The notes under the pieces are model-generated. The model had not been told where the DNA came from. It made no database searches and worked only from the letters and a program-made list of their open reading frames with translations. A DNA stretch of 17,711 bases, from NCBI GenBank assembly GCA_005881995.1, contig VBHV01000577.1, positions 1 through 17,711 on the forward strand, in the 5' to 3' direction. Source of the stretch: Chloroflexota bacterium. Its GTDB lineage: Bacteria; Chloroflexota; Ktedonobacteria; Ktedonobacterales; Ktedonobacteraceae. How positions within the stretch are numbered: position 1 is the stretch's first letter; each line of letters begins with the position of its first letter. Shown piece by piece: positions 1 through 6,504 of this stretch. Position numbers and translations under genes: made by a program.

Positions 1-548
1 CGATAGGCTTCCACGTCGTTATTCCAGGCGCCCAGCCCGGCCAGTTCGTCGGCGCGCTCATTGTGGGCGTGTCCTGCATGGCCGCGCACCCATACAAAGG
101 TTGGTGGAGTGGTGCGCTTTTTGAGCAGCACACGATACAAATCCCACAGGTCAGAATTGGCCTTCACTTTAAAGACGCCTGTCGCTACTTTGATGGTATA
201 CTCGCTATCGCTATGAATAGTCAAAGGCTGGTCGCGCGGCGCGAGACACAACGCGGCAAGCACAGCCGCAATCTCGGCGCGATTATTGGTGGTGGTTGGG
301 GATGCGGGAATATGGCCGTAGCATTCGATACGCGGCGCGCCCTCGCGGATATGCTCGCCATCAACATGATCTACGGAGGCCAGGATCACGCTCCAACCGG
401 CTGGCCCTCCAGGGTTCTGGATGCAAGCTCCATCGGTATAGGCCACCGTACCTCGTTGTCCCAATGTCACCCGCGCGGTTTCCACAGGAATGTTCTTCAA
501 GGCATCTAGAATCGAATGCCACTCTAATGACTCGTCTCCCAGGCTCAT
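1..548 (-). CDS. rnhA: Ribonuclease HI (3' end cut by window edge)
   Basis: This enzyme would hydrolyse the RNA strand of RNA/DNA hybrids, removing R-loops and Okazaki primers in the cytoplasm. The visible 182 residues contain the whole catalytic set, numbered from the ATG at 548. They are D39 (YTDGACIQNPGG), E92 (TNNRAEIAAV), D114 (HSDSEYTI) and D167 (NERADELA), with the catalytic-loop histidine in the VRGHAGHAHNERAD stretch. About 33 residues precede the first strand, more than in E. coli RNase HI, so the protein has a short N-terminal extension. The start is chosen because GAGGAAG lies 6-10 nt upstream of the ATG. The reading frame runs off position 1, so the C-terminus is not seen. It has its own likely promoter (574-579) and lies downstream of the lipid-kinase gene on the same strand. 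The family call is secure. Confidence 0.93.
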   Translation of the reverse strand, partial: MSLGDESLEWHSILDALKNIPVETARVTLGQRGTVAYTDGACIQNPGGPAGWSVILASVDHVDGEHIREGAPRIECYGHIPASPTTTNNRAEIAAVLAALCLAPRDQPLTIHSDSEYTIKVATGVFKVKANSDLWDLYRVLLKKRTTPPTFVWVRGHAGHAHNERADELAGLGAWNNDVEAY

Positions 549-573
549 GCTGCTCTTCCTCTTTTTTTACCGC

Positions 574-579
574 ATTATA
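574..579 (-). promoter_or_regulatory. Extended -10 promoter of rnhA
   Basis: On the minus strand a consensus TATAAT is preceded by TGT, giving the extended -10 form TGnTATAAT. No good -35 is present; TGTCTG lies at about the right distance. The predicted transcript would begin near 567, leaving about 19 nt of leader that holds the GAGGAAG ribosome site. The box sits directly after the inverted repeat at 587-619. Confidence 0.55.
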
Positions 580-586
580 ACAGAAT

Positions 587-619
587 CTGGCGACCACAGA
601 CATATCTTATGGTCGCCAG
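587..619. terminator. 10-bp perfect inverted repeat between lipid kinase and rnhA
   Basis: Arms CTGGCGACCA (587-596) and TGGTCGCCAG (610-619) are perfectly complementary, around a 13-nt loop. It lies 32 nt after the stop of the lipid-kinase gene and just upstream of the rnhA -10 box. It could be the transcription end of the kinase gene, but no U-tract follows, so an operator or attenuator for rnhA is an alternative. Confidence 0.45.
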
Positions 620-650
620 TCTAGCTCAGAGTTTCGATTGGAACGCGTCT

Positions 651-2126
651 CTAAATCACCACGCGCTTCGCGGCAATCACACCGCTTTTGTTCTGTTTGC
701 CCTCAACTATGATCTCCGCGCCTTCTTGTAATCCCTCAATAGCGGCAAGAGGAGTGCATTCACCAGAACGACGTAGAACCTCTGTCTGCTTATCAATACG
801 TACTGCAACAGGTTTAGTCTCTCCGGTGGACTTTACCACCGTAACTATGCGCCCTTGCTGCATTAAGTGAGTCACCAGTTCGGGCACTTCACCCTGTTCC
901 TCTTCGCCCTGCTTACCATTGTCATGCTGATGCTCCCTATCTTGCTCCGCCTGTTCATCTGCCTTTTGCTGTTCTTCGCCCGGCTCTGTCGAGTCATGAG
1001 ATTTACCGTGGCCTTCAGAGTGCTCGAACAACGCATTATTATACGTATTGGGGATGGCAACATCTAACGCCCTGGGCATGGCATCGAAGCGATAATTGAC
1101 CATCACCTTTTCAGTGTCGCCAGCTGCCTGCAGCGCTTTGCGGTCAGATTTGCTCAGGTAGTCTTTCAGCTTGACGGCGCTGCCATCCAACTGTATGCCA
1201 ACTGAGGCAGGCGTGCTGATGGTAAGATGCGCGCCATGAAAGTACTCCGCGGTCAGGTTGTCGGGTTTGCGACGTAACAGGAGTGTGGTGATCTGCTGCA
1301 AGGTCGTAAGTGGATCACCCGCCGTAATCACGCACACATCGAGGACGCCATCATCGATATAGGCATTGGGGGTCATTTCTACGATGTTGGCATATTTGCG
1401 CGTATTGCCTATGACTACCTGTATCGCTTCGCCTTTCCACAAAACGGCACCATTCCGTCCCTCACCTGCCGCACGTATTTCTATGGGGAAAGGATGCTGT
1501 TTGGGGAGCTCTTCGGCGGCTGAAACACCAACGGCCAGAGGACCTATGCGGTACTTGAGCGGCTTGGGGACATGACTCATGACCGCGGCATCAATGCCAA
1601 GACCAGCCATGAGCAAGAAGTGATGCCGGGCTTTGGAAGTAGCTTTCACCTTGCGTGTATTTTTCGATGGAGCAGCCCCATCAGCAGAAGTAGCGGTGAC
1701 ATTACTATCCGAAGCAGTGGGAAAGGTCAGGCTTTCTACTTCTACATGCCCGACATCAACCTTGCGAGCCTGGCTATCGATCAGTGTGAGCGCGGCTTTC
1801 ACCGGCTCGGTAGGTACGCCGATTTCGCCGGCCCAGACGTTAGCGGTACCGCCCGGAATGACGCCCACACTACTGCGATGGCCTTTCGTATTCATGACGC
1901 CATTCACCACCTGGTTCAGGGTGCCATCACCACCGTAGGCGACCACCAGGTCATGTTTCTGCCTGGCAGCCTCAGTTGCCAGTTCTAAAGTATGCCCGCC
2001 AAATAGCTTGATCGCGATATCTGAATTCCAACCCGCCGCCGCCAGCACAGTTATGACCCCTGGCAGTTTGGTAACATTTTCTCCCATTCTGGGGTTGATA
2101 ATCAAAGAAGCATTCTTGCAGCGCAT
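651..2126 (-). CDS. DagK/YegS-type lipid kinase with C-terminal OB-fold-like domain
   Basis: This is a 491-aa protein of the diacylglycerol/sphingosine kinase (DAGK catalytic) superfamily, which phosphorylates a lipid hydroxyl with ATP at the membrane. Numbered from the ATG at 2126, it shows INPRMG (10-15), the nucleotide-loop signature GGDGT (65-69) and PGGTAN (91-96). The LDGSAVKL near residue 330 resembles the family's usual D-G-E motif. A Ser/Thr/Lys-rich insert interrupts the fold near residues 130-155. After residue ~368 come ~56 residues rich in E, Q, K and H, then ~67 residues (425-491) of G-I-x-V / V-x-I-D / L-x-E-G-A-E-I-x-V-E-G pattern, resembling DUF5666-type small beta domains. 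The ORF is open to 2276, but the start at 2126 has GAGGAG 7 nt upstream and avoids overlap with the opposite gene. The lipid substrate cannot be told from sequence. Confidence 0.85.
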   Translation of the reverse strand: MRCKNASLIINPRMGENVTKLPGVITVLAAAGWNSDIAIKLFGGHTLELATEAARQKHDLVVAYGGDGTLNQVVNGVMNTKGHRSSVGVIPGGTANVWAGEIGVPTEPVKAALTLIDSQARKVDVGHVEVESLTFPTASDSNVTATSADGAAPSKNTRKVKATSKARHHFLLMAGLGIDAAVMSHVPKPLKYRIGPLAVGVSAAEELPKQHPFPIEIRAAGEGRNGAVLWKGEAIQVVIGNTRKYANIVEMTPNAYIDDGVLDVCVITAGDPLTTLQQITTLLLRRKPDNLTAEYFHGAHLTISTPASVGIQLDGSAVKLKDYLSKSDRKALQAAGDTEKVMVNYRFDAMPRALDVAIPNTYNNALFEHSEGHGKSHDSTEPGEEQQKADEQAEQDREHQHDNGKQGEEEQGEVPELVTHLMQQGRIVTVVKSTGETKPVAVRIDKQTEVLRRSGECTPLAAIEGLQEGAEIIVEGKQNKSGVIAAKRVVI

Positions 2127-2184
2127 ATTTTTTCTCCTCGTCATGTGTTCCAGATGTTCGTAGTGACAAACACGACGAAGGGAG

Positions 2185-2967
2185 TTGAAGAGTTTCAGTT
2201 CATCCAAATTCAATGTGCTGGCGAGCGGTGTCCCGTACCTTACTGGAACCGAGCGGCTCAAGGGCAGCCACTCCATGTCAGGCTATCACTCCTTCGAGTT
2301 GTGCTACCTGGCAGCGACCTACACCAACCTGCTCATCAAGAAGCAGCCAATGGACTTCTACTTCAAGCCGCAGCCAGGCGCGCTCAAAGATAACATCTTG
2401 CGCGTGCAGCCCGATATCCTGCCGCAGGGCAGCGTGCGCATCGAGTCGGTCTTGATCAACGGCGACCCGTACAGCGACTTTGACCCGGTAGCCCTGACGG
2501 TGAAGCTGCCTTCAATGGAGAAACAGCACCCGCTCCAGCAGCGCCCCGGCTGGACCGGCAATCCCGCGCTAAGCTCGGTCACGGAACGCGAACTGAAAGT
2601 CCGTGTGCGCCTCGTCCCAAGTGGAACGCACTCCGATTCATCGCTGAATATCACCAATGGCGTTGCTCAGTTGGTGCTGTATGGCAACCTCAATGACGAG
2701 GCCGAGCCTCCCTTCAAAATGCAGTTAGACAAAATTGTCTCGGCGCACCCGAAACGAGTCGTACTGCGCGTAGAAAACTTGCAGGCTATCTCGAAGACAT
2801 CGGCCCGCGCCTTGGGCTTCGCATGTCAAAAGCTCAACCTCGACGAGGAAATCTACCTCGTGGGCGCAAGCGCCGGGGTGAAAGAAACCCTTCGCAGCGT
2901 CGACATCCTGGAAGAGTTCACCATAGTGGATGCGTATGACACTCTAGCGCAAGCGAAGTCTAACTAG
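2185..2967 (+). pseudogene. STAS-domain gene, probably a 5'-truncated remnant of a larger enzyme-STAS fusion
   Basis: The 260-aa frame has two parts. Residues ~155-255 read as a STAS domain (anti-sigma-factor-antagonist fold), with beta strand VAQLVLYGNL, a KRVVLRVENLQ strand and the switch-loop region ISKTSARAL, where S206 lies near the usual phospho-serine. Residues ~14-110 (from GVPYLTGTERLKGSHSMSGY) look like the interior of a folded enzyme rather than an N-terminus. From memory they resemble the end of the alpha-barrel of AGE-family (N-acylglucosamine 2-epimerase-like) proteins that carry a C-terminal STAS; this is not verified. The first codon is TTG with AAGGGAG directly abutting it, and the first ATG (2275) has no ribosome site. 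A TGA lies only 21 nt upstream, and the divergent lipid-kinase gene begins 59 nt away. Deletion of the 5' part is the simplest reading, but a functional short protein is possible. Confidence 0.55.
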
Positions 2968-2993
2968 CGGACACCGTAGCGTTACTAACGAGG

Positions 2994-3020
2994 GTGGGGA
3001 CAAGCCGGGCTTGTCCCCAC
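2994..3020. terminator. Perfect 13-bp palindrome between convergent genes
   Basis: GTGGGGACAAGCC (2994-3006) and GGCTTGTCCCCAC (3008-3020) are exact reverse complements around one base. The element sits in the 110-nt gap between the ends of the STAS frame (2967, +) and the coiled-coil gene (3078, -). A bidirectional terminator is the natural role, though no T-tract flanks either side. The sequence also looks like a dispersed REP-like intergenic palindrome. Confidence 0.55.
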
Positions 3021-3077
3021 TCTGGCCACTTTCACACACAATAATCGATCTTGACTCCAACCTGGGAAGCACACAAG

Positions 3078-3467
3078 CTAAAAATGTAACTGCCCGAGCA
3101 CGCTGAAGGCTTGTTTCGCGGCCTCCATAATGGTTGGCGACCATTGTGTTACTGCCTTGTCGATGTCGGTCGCGATGAGGAGAAAATCCTTGAATTGCCC
3201 TAGCCCGTTCAAGGCAGTCTTTAGCCAGTTTTTGCGTTCCGCTATCCTGGTATCCTCCGTGCTTTCACCAAGTTTTTGCGTCCGCTCAGTTTCTTCCAGT
3301 TCTTCCTGTTCGCTTTCAATCTCAACTTTCTGCTGCAGGTCTTCTAACTGGGTCTGGGCGTCAGCACGGAACTCCTGCCAAGTCTGCTCAATTCGATCAC
3401 TCGTATTCGCCAGACCCTCTAGATAATTATCGATGTCATCCTGGTACTGGCGGCGGCTTGGATTCAT
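3078..3467 (-). CDS. Small coiled-coil protein coupled to kinase-TIR gene
   Basis: This 129-aa protein matches no family I recognise. Residues 1-85 are strongly charged and helical, rich in E, Q, R and D with heptad-like spacing (for example TQLEDLQQKVEIESEQEELE), and predict a coiled coil. The last ~45 residues are more hydrophobic and amphipathic (LKTALNGLGQFKDFLLIATD, then TIMEAAKQAFSVLGQL). There is no signal peptide or clear transmembrane helix. The start at 3467 is chosen over the longer 3494 because its ATG overlaps the TGA of the upstream kinase gene in an ATGA arrangement, with GAGAAAG at ribosome-site distance. That overlap implies translational coupling and near-stoichiometric production. 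I infer that it binds the kinase-TIR protein, as an adaptor or inhibitor. Confidence 0.75.
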   Translation of the reverse strand: MNPSRRQYQDDIDNYLEGLANTSDRIEQTWQEFRADAQTQLEDLQQKVEIESEQEELEETERTQKLGESTEDTRIAERKNWLKTALNGLGQFKDFLLIATDIDKAVTQWSPTIMEAAKQAFSVLGQLHF

Positions 3468-5569
3468 CGCCGCTTTCTCGCGCGCCTCTTCCAACCGCTG
3501 GAAGTTGAGCGTTTGGCGATGACTTGTTCGCGCATGGATTTCAAAAAGGCAGCTACCTTTAAGGCTTTTTGTTCAATGGTCACCTGATTATCTCCTGGTG
3601 TTCGACGTACTGTTGCATCGGACTGGGCCGTGGTGGCAAAGTTCGGGTTCTGCGATGCGAGGACCGTTGCTATGTCCCGGGCATTTGACACGATCGTGTT
3701 GACGTTGAAGATGAAATTGTTCATTCCCTGAGCTTGCTGAGTATTAAATTGGGGTAGCGGCTGTGGCAGAGGTGATATGGGCGATACAAAAGCGGCAGTG
3801 CCGGGGACCACGTTGGCCTGCGTTGTCTGCACTGGCACTAGAGGGTTCGCCGGTATGTTCAATTGTGACTGCGTCATAAGTTCCGGCGGGAACACGGGCT
3901 GAACGAGCGGCTTTTGCCTCTCTTTGCGCACGGCTGACAGTAACCTGGCCTGGGCTGTCTCTCTGCTCAGATTGACAAGATTGAGGGCGACAAGATCCCT
4001 CAATGGGTGCTTAAATGTTTTGTCGTACTCGTGAACGACGATGGGTACCACCGTATCTCGCTTACTGCTCAGGACTCGTCTGAGGGTGCGCAGGTTCTCA
4101 GCTGTGCTTAAATAGGTCGGTGAAAGCACAATGATAACCTGATCGGCGCTGACGCTGGCCCTGGTCATCTCCAGGTCAAAGTTGCTGCCAGCATGGAAGT
4201 CCCAATCTGGCAGAATGGCGCTGTAACCAGCCTCCTCCAGGTGCCATGCAATCCATTCTGCCCACAGGCGGTCCTCGGAGTGATACATGATGAAGAAGTT
4301 TTTAAGAGCAGACGAAGTTGACTCGAATCCTGGGAAGAACCGGTTTGTGTTGGAGTATGGCGAAATGGTACGTCGAGAATTGGTCTGCGGTATGAGCCTG
4401 CCGATGAGAACAAAGGGCGCGACGAGCAGAGACAGCAATATAAGCAGAGGGTTGTGCCTCGCTGAGCTTGGTGCAGGAGGCGGAGGAGTATATGGATATA
4501 CATTGGCACTTTCCGGTAAATACATCCCTGCAACTGCGTTATTATAGGCAGGTGGCGCGTAGCCCGTGATAGTTGGCGGCCCCTTATAATAAGGTGGTTG
4601 CTCCCATCCACCGGAGTCAGGATATTGATTTCCAGTAGCATAGCCCGGTGGCTGTATCCATGGGTTCACCGGAGTTTGCGAGTATGCGCCTGGCTGAGTG
4701 GAATATGGACTTGTATTTAATGGCACATCCTGGAGAGGTTGAGTGAGGGCCGCCAGGCGCAGTGGTTCGTCAAGCGAGTCAGCGAAGGCCTTGACACTGA
4801 GGAAACGTTCTTCAGGTTTTTTGGCCAGCGCTTTGAGCACGATTTCCTCGACCTCAGCAGGAATAGAGGGTATACGTGAGCGCAAAGGCGGCGGGGTACT
4901 CTGAACCTGCTGAATAATAAGGTCTGTTGTATTATCGCCCACAAATGGAGGGAATCCACACAGCCATTGGTAAACGACAATGCCCAGCGCATACTGGTCA
5001 GCCGCAAAGGTGATCCCGGAACCGGTAACCTGCTCAGGTGCCATGTAAGCGGGTGTACCCGTGATGACGTGATCTTCGTCAGTACCAGTGAGGGTAGCTA
5101 TACCGAAGTCACTGAGCAGAATATTGTCATTCTCGCCAATGAGAACATTGGATGGTTTAACATCACGATGGACGATGTTCTGGTTATGCGCATGGTATAG
5201 AGCCGAGGCTATTGCTGAAACGTATGATCGAACAGTTTCGAATGGGACAAGTGTGCCAGGTGGATGGCGATCCGCCAGGCTGCCAAATGCATATTCCATT
5301 ACAAGATAGGCAAATGGCCGATCTCCGCCGGTATGGATACCAAAATCGTGGATAGGAATGATATTAGGATGCTTGAGGCTTGCTATGATCCGCGCTTCTT
5401 GCAGAAAAGCCATTTGTCCAGGTTCGCTTATACCGGCCTGGAGTATTTTGACAGCCACCTGCCTCTCGAGGTAGGTGTGCCTGGCAAGATAAATATCTGC
5501 CATGCCTCCACTAGCAATACGCTCAATGAGGCGATAGTTACCGATATGCTGTCCCGCGAGATCAACCAT
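3464..5569 (-). CDS. Ser/Thr protein kinase - TIR domain fusion protein
   Basis: This is a 701-aa PknB-like (Hanks-type) kinase fused to a TIR domain. Kinase residues 12-268 carry a glycine loop (ASGGMADIY), K41 in VAVKIL, E58, HRDVKPSN (134-141), DFG (154-156) and APE (177-179), so it should be catalytically competent. Residues ~275-372 are a Pro/Tyr/Gln-rich linker. Residues 375-394 are a hydrophobic stretch (LLILLSLLVAPFVLIGRL) with basic residues after it. Residues ~425-550 form a TIR_2-like domain: FFIMYHSEDRLWAEWIAWHL, LPDWDFHAGSNF, IIVLSPTYLS, VVPIVV. E491, just after LSPTYLSTA, is a candidate for the NADase glutamate, but the alignment is uncertain. The tail is low-complexity and ends GWKRRARKRR. 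The start at 5569 has only a weak ribosome site. Kinase and TIR calls are firm; the function (NAD+ cleavage, scaffold, defence) is open. Confidence 0.9.
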   Translation of the reverse strand: MVDLAGQHIGNYRLIERIASGGMADIYLARHTYLERQVAVKILQAGISEPGQMAFLQEARIIASLKHPNIIPIHDFGIHTGGDRPFAYLVMEYAFGSLADRHPPGTLVPFETVRSYVSAIASALYHAHNQNIVHRDVKPSNVLIGENDNILLSDFGIATLTGTDEDHVITGTPAYMAPEQVTGSGITFAADQYALGIVVYQWLCGFPPFVGDNTTDLIIQQVQSTPPPLRSRIPSIPAEVEEIVLKALAKKPEERFLSVKAFADSLDEPLRLAALTQPLQDVPLNTSPYSTQPGAYSQTPVNPWIQPPGYATGNQYPDSGGWEQPPYYKGPPTITGYAPPAYNNAVAGMYLPESANVYPYTPPPPAPSSARHNPLLILLSLLVAPFVLIGRLIPQTNSRRTISPYSNTNRFFPGFESTSSALKNFFIMYHSEDRLWAEWIAWHLEEAGYSAILPDWDFHAGSNFDLEMTRASVSADQVIIVLSPTYLSTAENLRTLRRVLSSKRDTVVPIVVHEYDKTFKHPLRDLVALNLVNLSRETAQARLLSAVRKERQKPLVQPVFPPELMTQSQLNIPANPLVPVQTTQANVVPGTAAFVSPISPLPQPLPQFNTQQAQGMNNFIFNVNTIVSNARDIATVLASQNPNFATTAQSDATVRRTPGDNQVTIEQKALKVAAFLKSMREQVIAKRSTSSGWKRRARKRR

Positions 5570-5626
5570 TTCTCAAGTATCCAAAAAACATGCCCGGTAC
5601 ATTTTTCTAGTTTGGTTGTTTCAAAG

Positions 5627-5655
5627 ATTCTAAAGCAGCAGGTTGAGTTTGTCAA
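5627..5655 (-). promoter_or_regulatory. Sigma-70-like promoter of the kinase-TIR operon
   Basis: On the minus strand TTGACA (5655-5650, perfect -35) is followed by exactly 17 nt and TAGAAT (5632-5627, five of six to TATAAT). The predicted start is near 5620, about 50 nt before the kinase ATG at 5569. This is the best-matching promoter in the window and suggests housekeeping-sigma expression of the kinase-TIR/coiled-coil pair. Confidence 0.75.
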
Positions 5656-5760
5656 GCGATTTGGTGACATCTCATTCATAATCCAATGAAGGGCTTTGTA
5701 GACTTTCTGGCGAGACGGCGAGGCGACAGCGATGGCCCTGTTTGATTGAAATCAACCTCG

Positions 5761-5810
5761 CCCGCACTTTATACGAGTCGGGGTTGTGCTTCATTTAAAG
5801 TACGAGCGGG
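5761..5810. repeat. Bulged inverted repeat in the 5656-5843 gap
   Basis: CCCGC-ACTTTA at 5761-5771 faces TAAAGT-ACGA-GCGGG at 5796-5810. Two stem segments (5 bp and 6 bp) pair with a 4-nt bulge on one side. It starts 34 nt beyond the stop of the membrane-protein gene, so it may end that transcript or be an interspersed structured repeat. The rest of the gap between 5656 and 5843 shows no gene; a small TTGATT/AATCAA palindrome lies at 5742-5755. Confidence 0.35.
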
Positions 5811-5843
5811 ATTTCCCCGGTCTGGATTCTTCGTAATCCTACA

Positions 5844-6413
5844 TCATCTCATCGAAGCAATCGTCTGAAGCACACCGCCGACAATCGCCCAGAGCGCAAT
5901 GAGCCATCCCCACACCCCACCATGCCGTTTACGTGCCTCGGCTATTGTGACGGTTGCGAACCAGCGAGCCGAGGCAGGGCGACTCAGGCGCCAGGCTATC
6001 AAGGGAGATACGATGAGCAAGAGGACAGATGGTACCAGAGGCCAGTAGTTCCCGGCCCTTATTCCCCGGTATAAACTAATGATGGAAGCAATGCCCACAA
6101 GCGTCAGCAACGCATTCACGCCAATCTGTATCTTACGGGTCCAACGCCGCCCAAGCCGCAGCGATTGGCCGAAAAACGCAATGCCGATGGCGACAGGCCA
6201 CGCTATAACAAACGAAAGCACATTCTTTAACAGTGGATTTCCAACGGGTAATGTATATCCGTTAGAAATGCCAAAAAAGGTTGTCAGGATGGGCGTTAAC
6301 AGGATTTGTACAGTCAGCCCCCAATCGAAGGCGACCGCCATGCCAATACCCTGCGGAGCAGGTTGTTCCACTGAGGCACCTCTCGCGGAACCAGGTTGTA
6401 GAGTTTCTTTCAA
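5844..6413 (-). CDS. Five-helix membrane protein of unknown function
   Basis: The 189-aa protein is not a family I recognise. After ~30 polar residues it has five hydrophobic segments, near residues 33-50, 62-82, 95-115, 124-142 and 167-186. Basic loops (RLGRRWTRK near 86-94, EARKRHGG near 159-166) set the topology. There is no catalytic motif, repeat or signal peptide. The chosen start is a TTG at 6413, because GGAG lies 7 nt upstream; the first ATG is residue 25, which would leave a much shorter soluble N-terminus. The GGAG partly overlaps the end of the 17-bp inverted repeat at 6422-6471. The gene follows transketolase on the same strand by 91 nt, so it may be read through from it, but no functional link is evident. 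Confidence 0.72.
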   Translation of the reverse strand: MKETLQPGSARGASVEQPAPQGIGMAVAFDWGLTVQILLTPILTTFFGISNGYTLPVGNPLLKNVLSFVIAWPVAIGIAFFGQSLRLGRRWTRKIQIGVNALLTLVGIASIISLYRGIRAGNYWPLVPSVLLLIVSPLIAWRLSRPASARWFATVTIAEARKRHGGVWGWLIALWAIVGGVLQTIASMR

Positions 6414-6421
6414 AACAAATC

Positions 6422-6471
6422 TCCGTCTCTGCTATGTTTTGTATCGCATCTAATAACATAGCAGAGACGGA
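6422..6471. repeat. 17-bp perfect inverted repeat between tkt and the membrane-protein gene
   Basis: TCCGTCTCTGCTATGTT (6422-6438) and AACATAGCAGAGACGGA (6455-6471) are exact reverse complements around a 16-nt spacer. In minus-strand RNA it lies 33 nt after the transketolase stop and is followed by GATTTGTTTTG, a poor U-tract, so a terminator is possible. The last stem bases include part of the GGAG ribosome site of the next gene, so the folded form could also block its translation. A dimeric repressor operator is a third option. Confidence 0.6.
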
Positions 6472-6504
6472 CGTGAGTAATCAAATGGTAGAGTCCCTAC
6501 GAGC

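Noticed and set aside
63..580. Plus-strand open frames across the first 600 nt
   Set aside because: They lie antisense to a minus-strand frame with all four ribonuclease HI catalytic residues; they show no family motif and no ribosome site.
2127..2276. Fifty extra N-terminal residues on the lipid kinase (start at 2276)
   Set aside because: A clear GAGGAG precedes the ATG at 2126, the kinase fold begins right after it, and the longer form would overlap the divergent STAS frame.
4165..4641. 158-aa minus-strand frame inside the kinase-TIR gene
   Set aside because: It is an overlapping frame within a well-supported coding region and has no recognisable domain.
5742..5755. TTGATT/AATCAA palindrome as a regulator-binding site
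   Set aside because: Six-bp arms with a 2-nt centre are short enough to be chance, and the site is ~90 nt upstream of the identified promoter.
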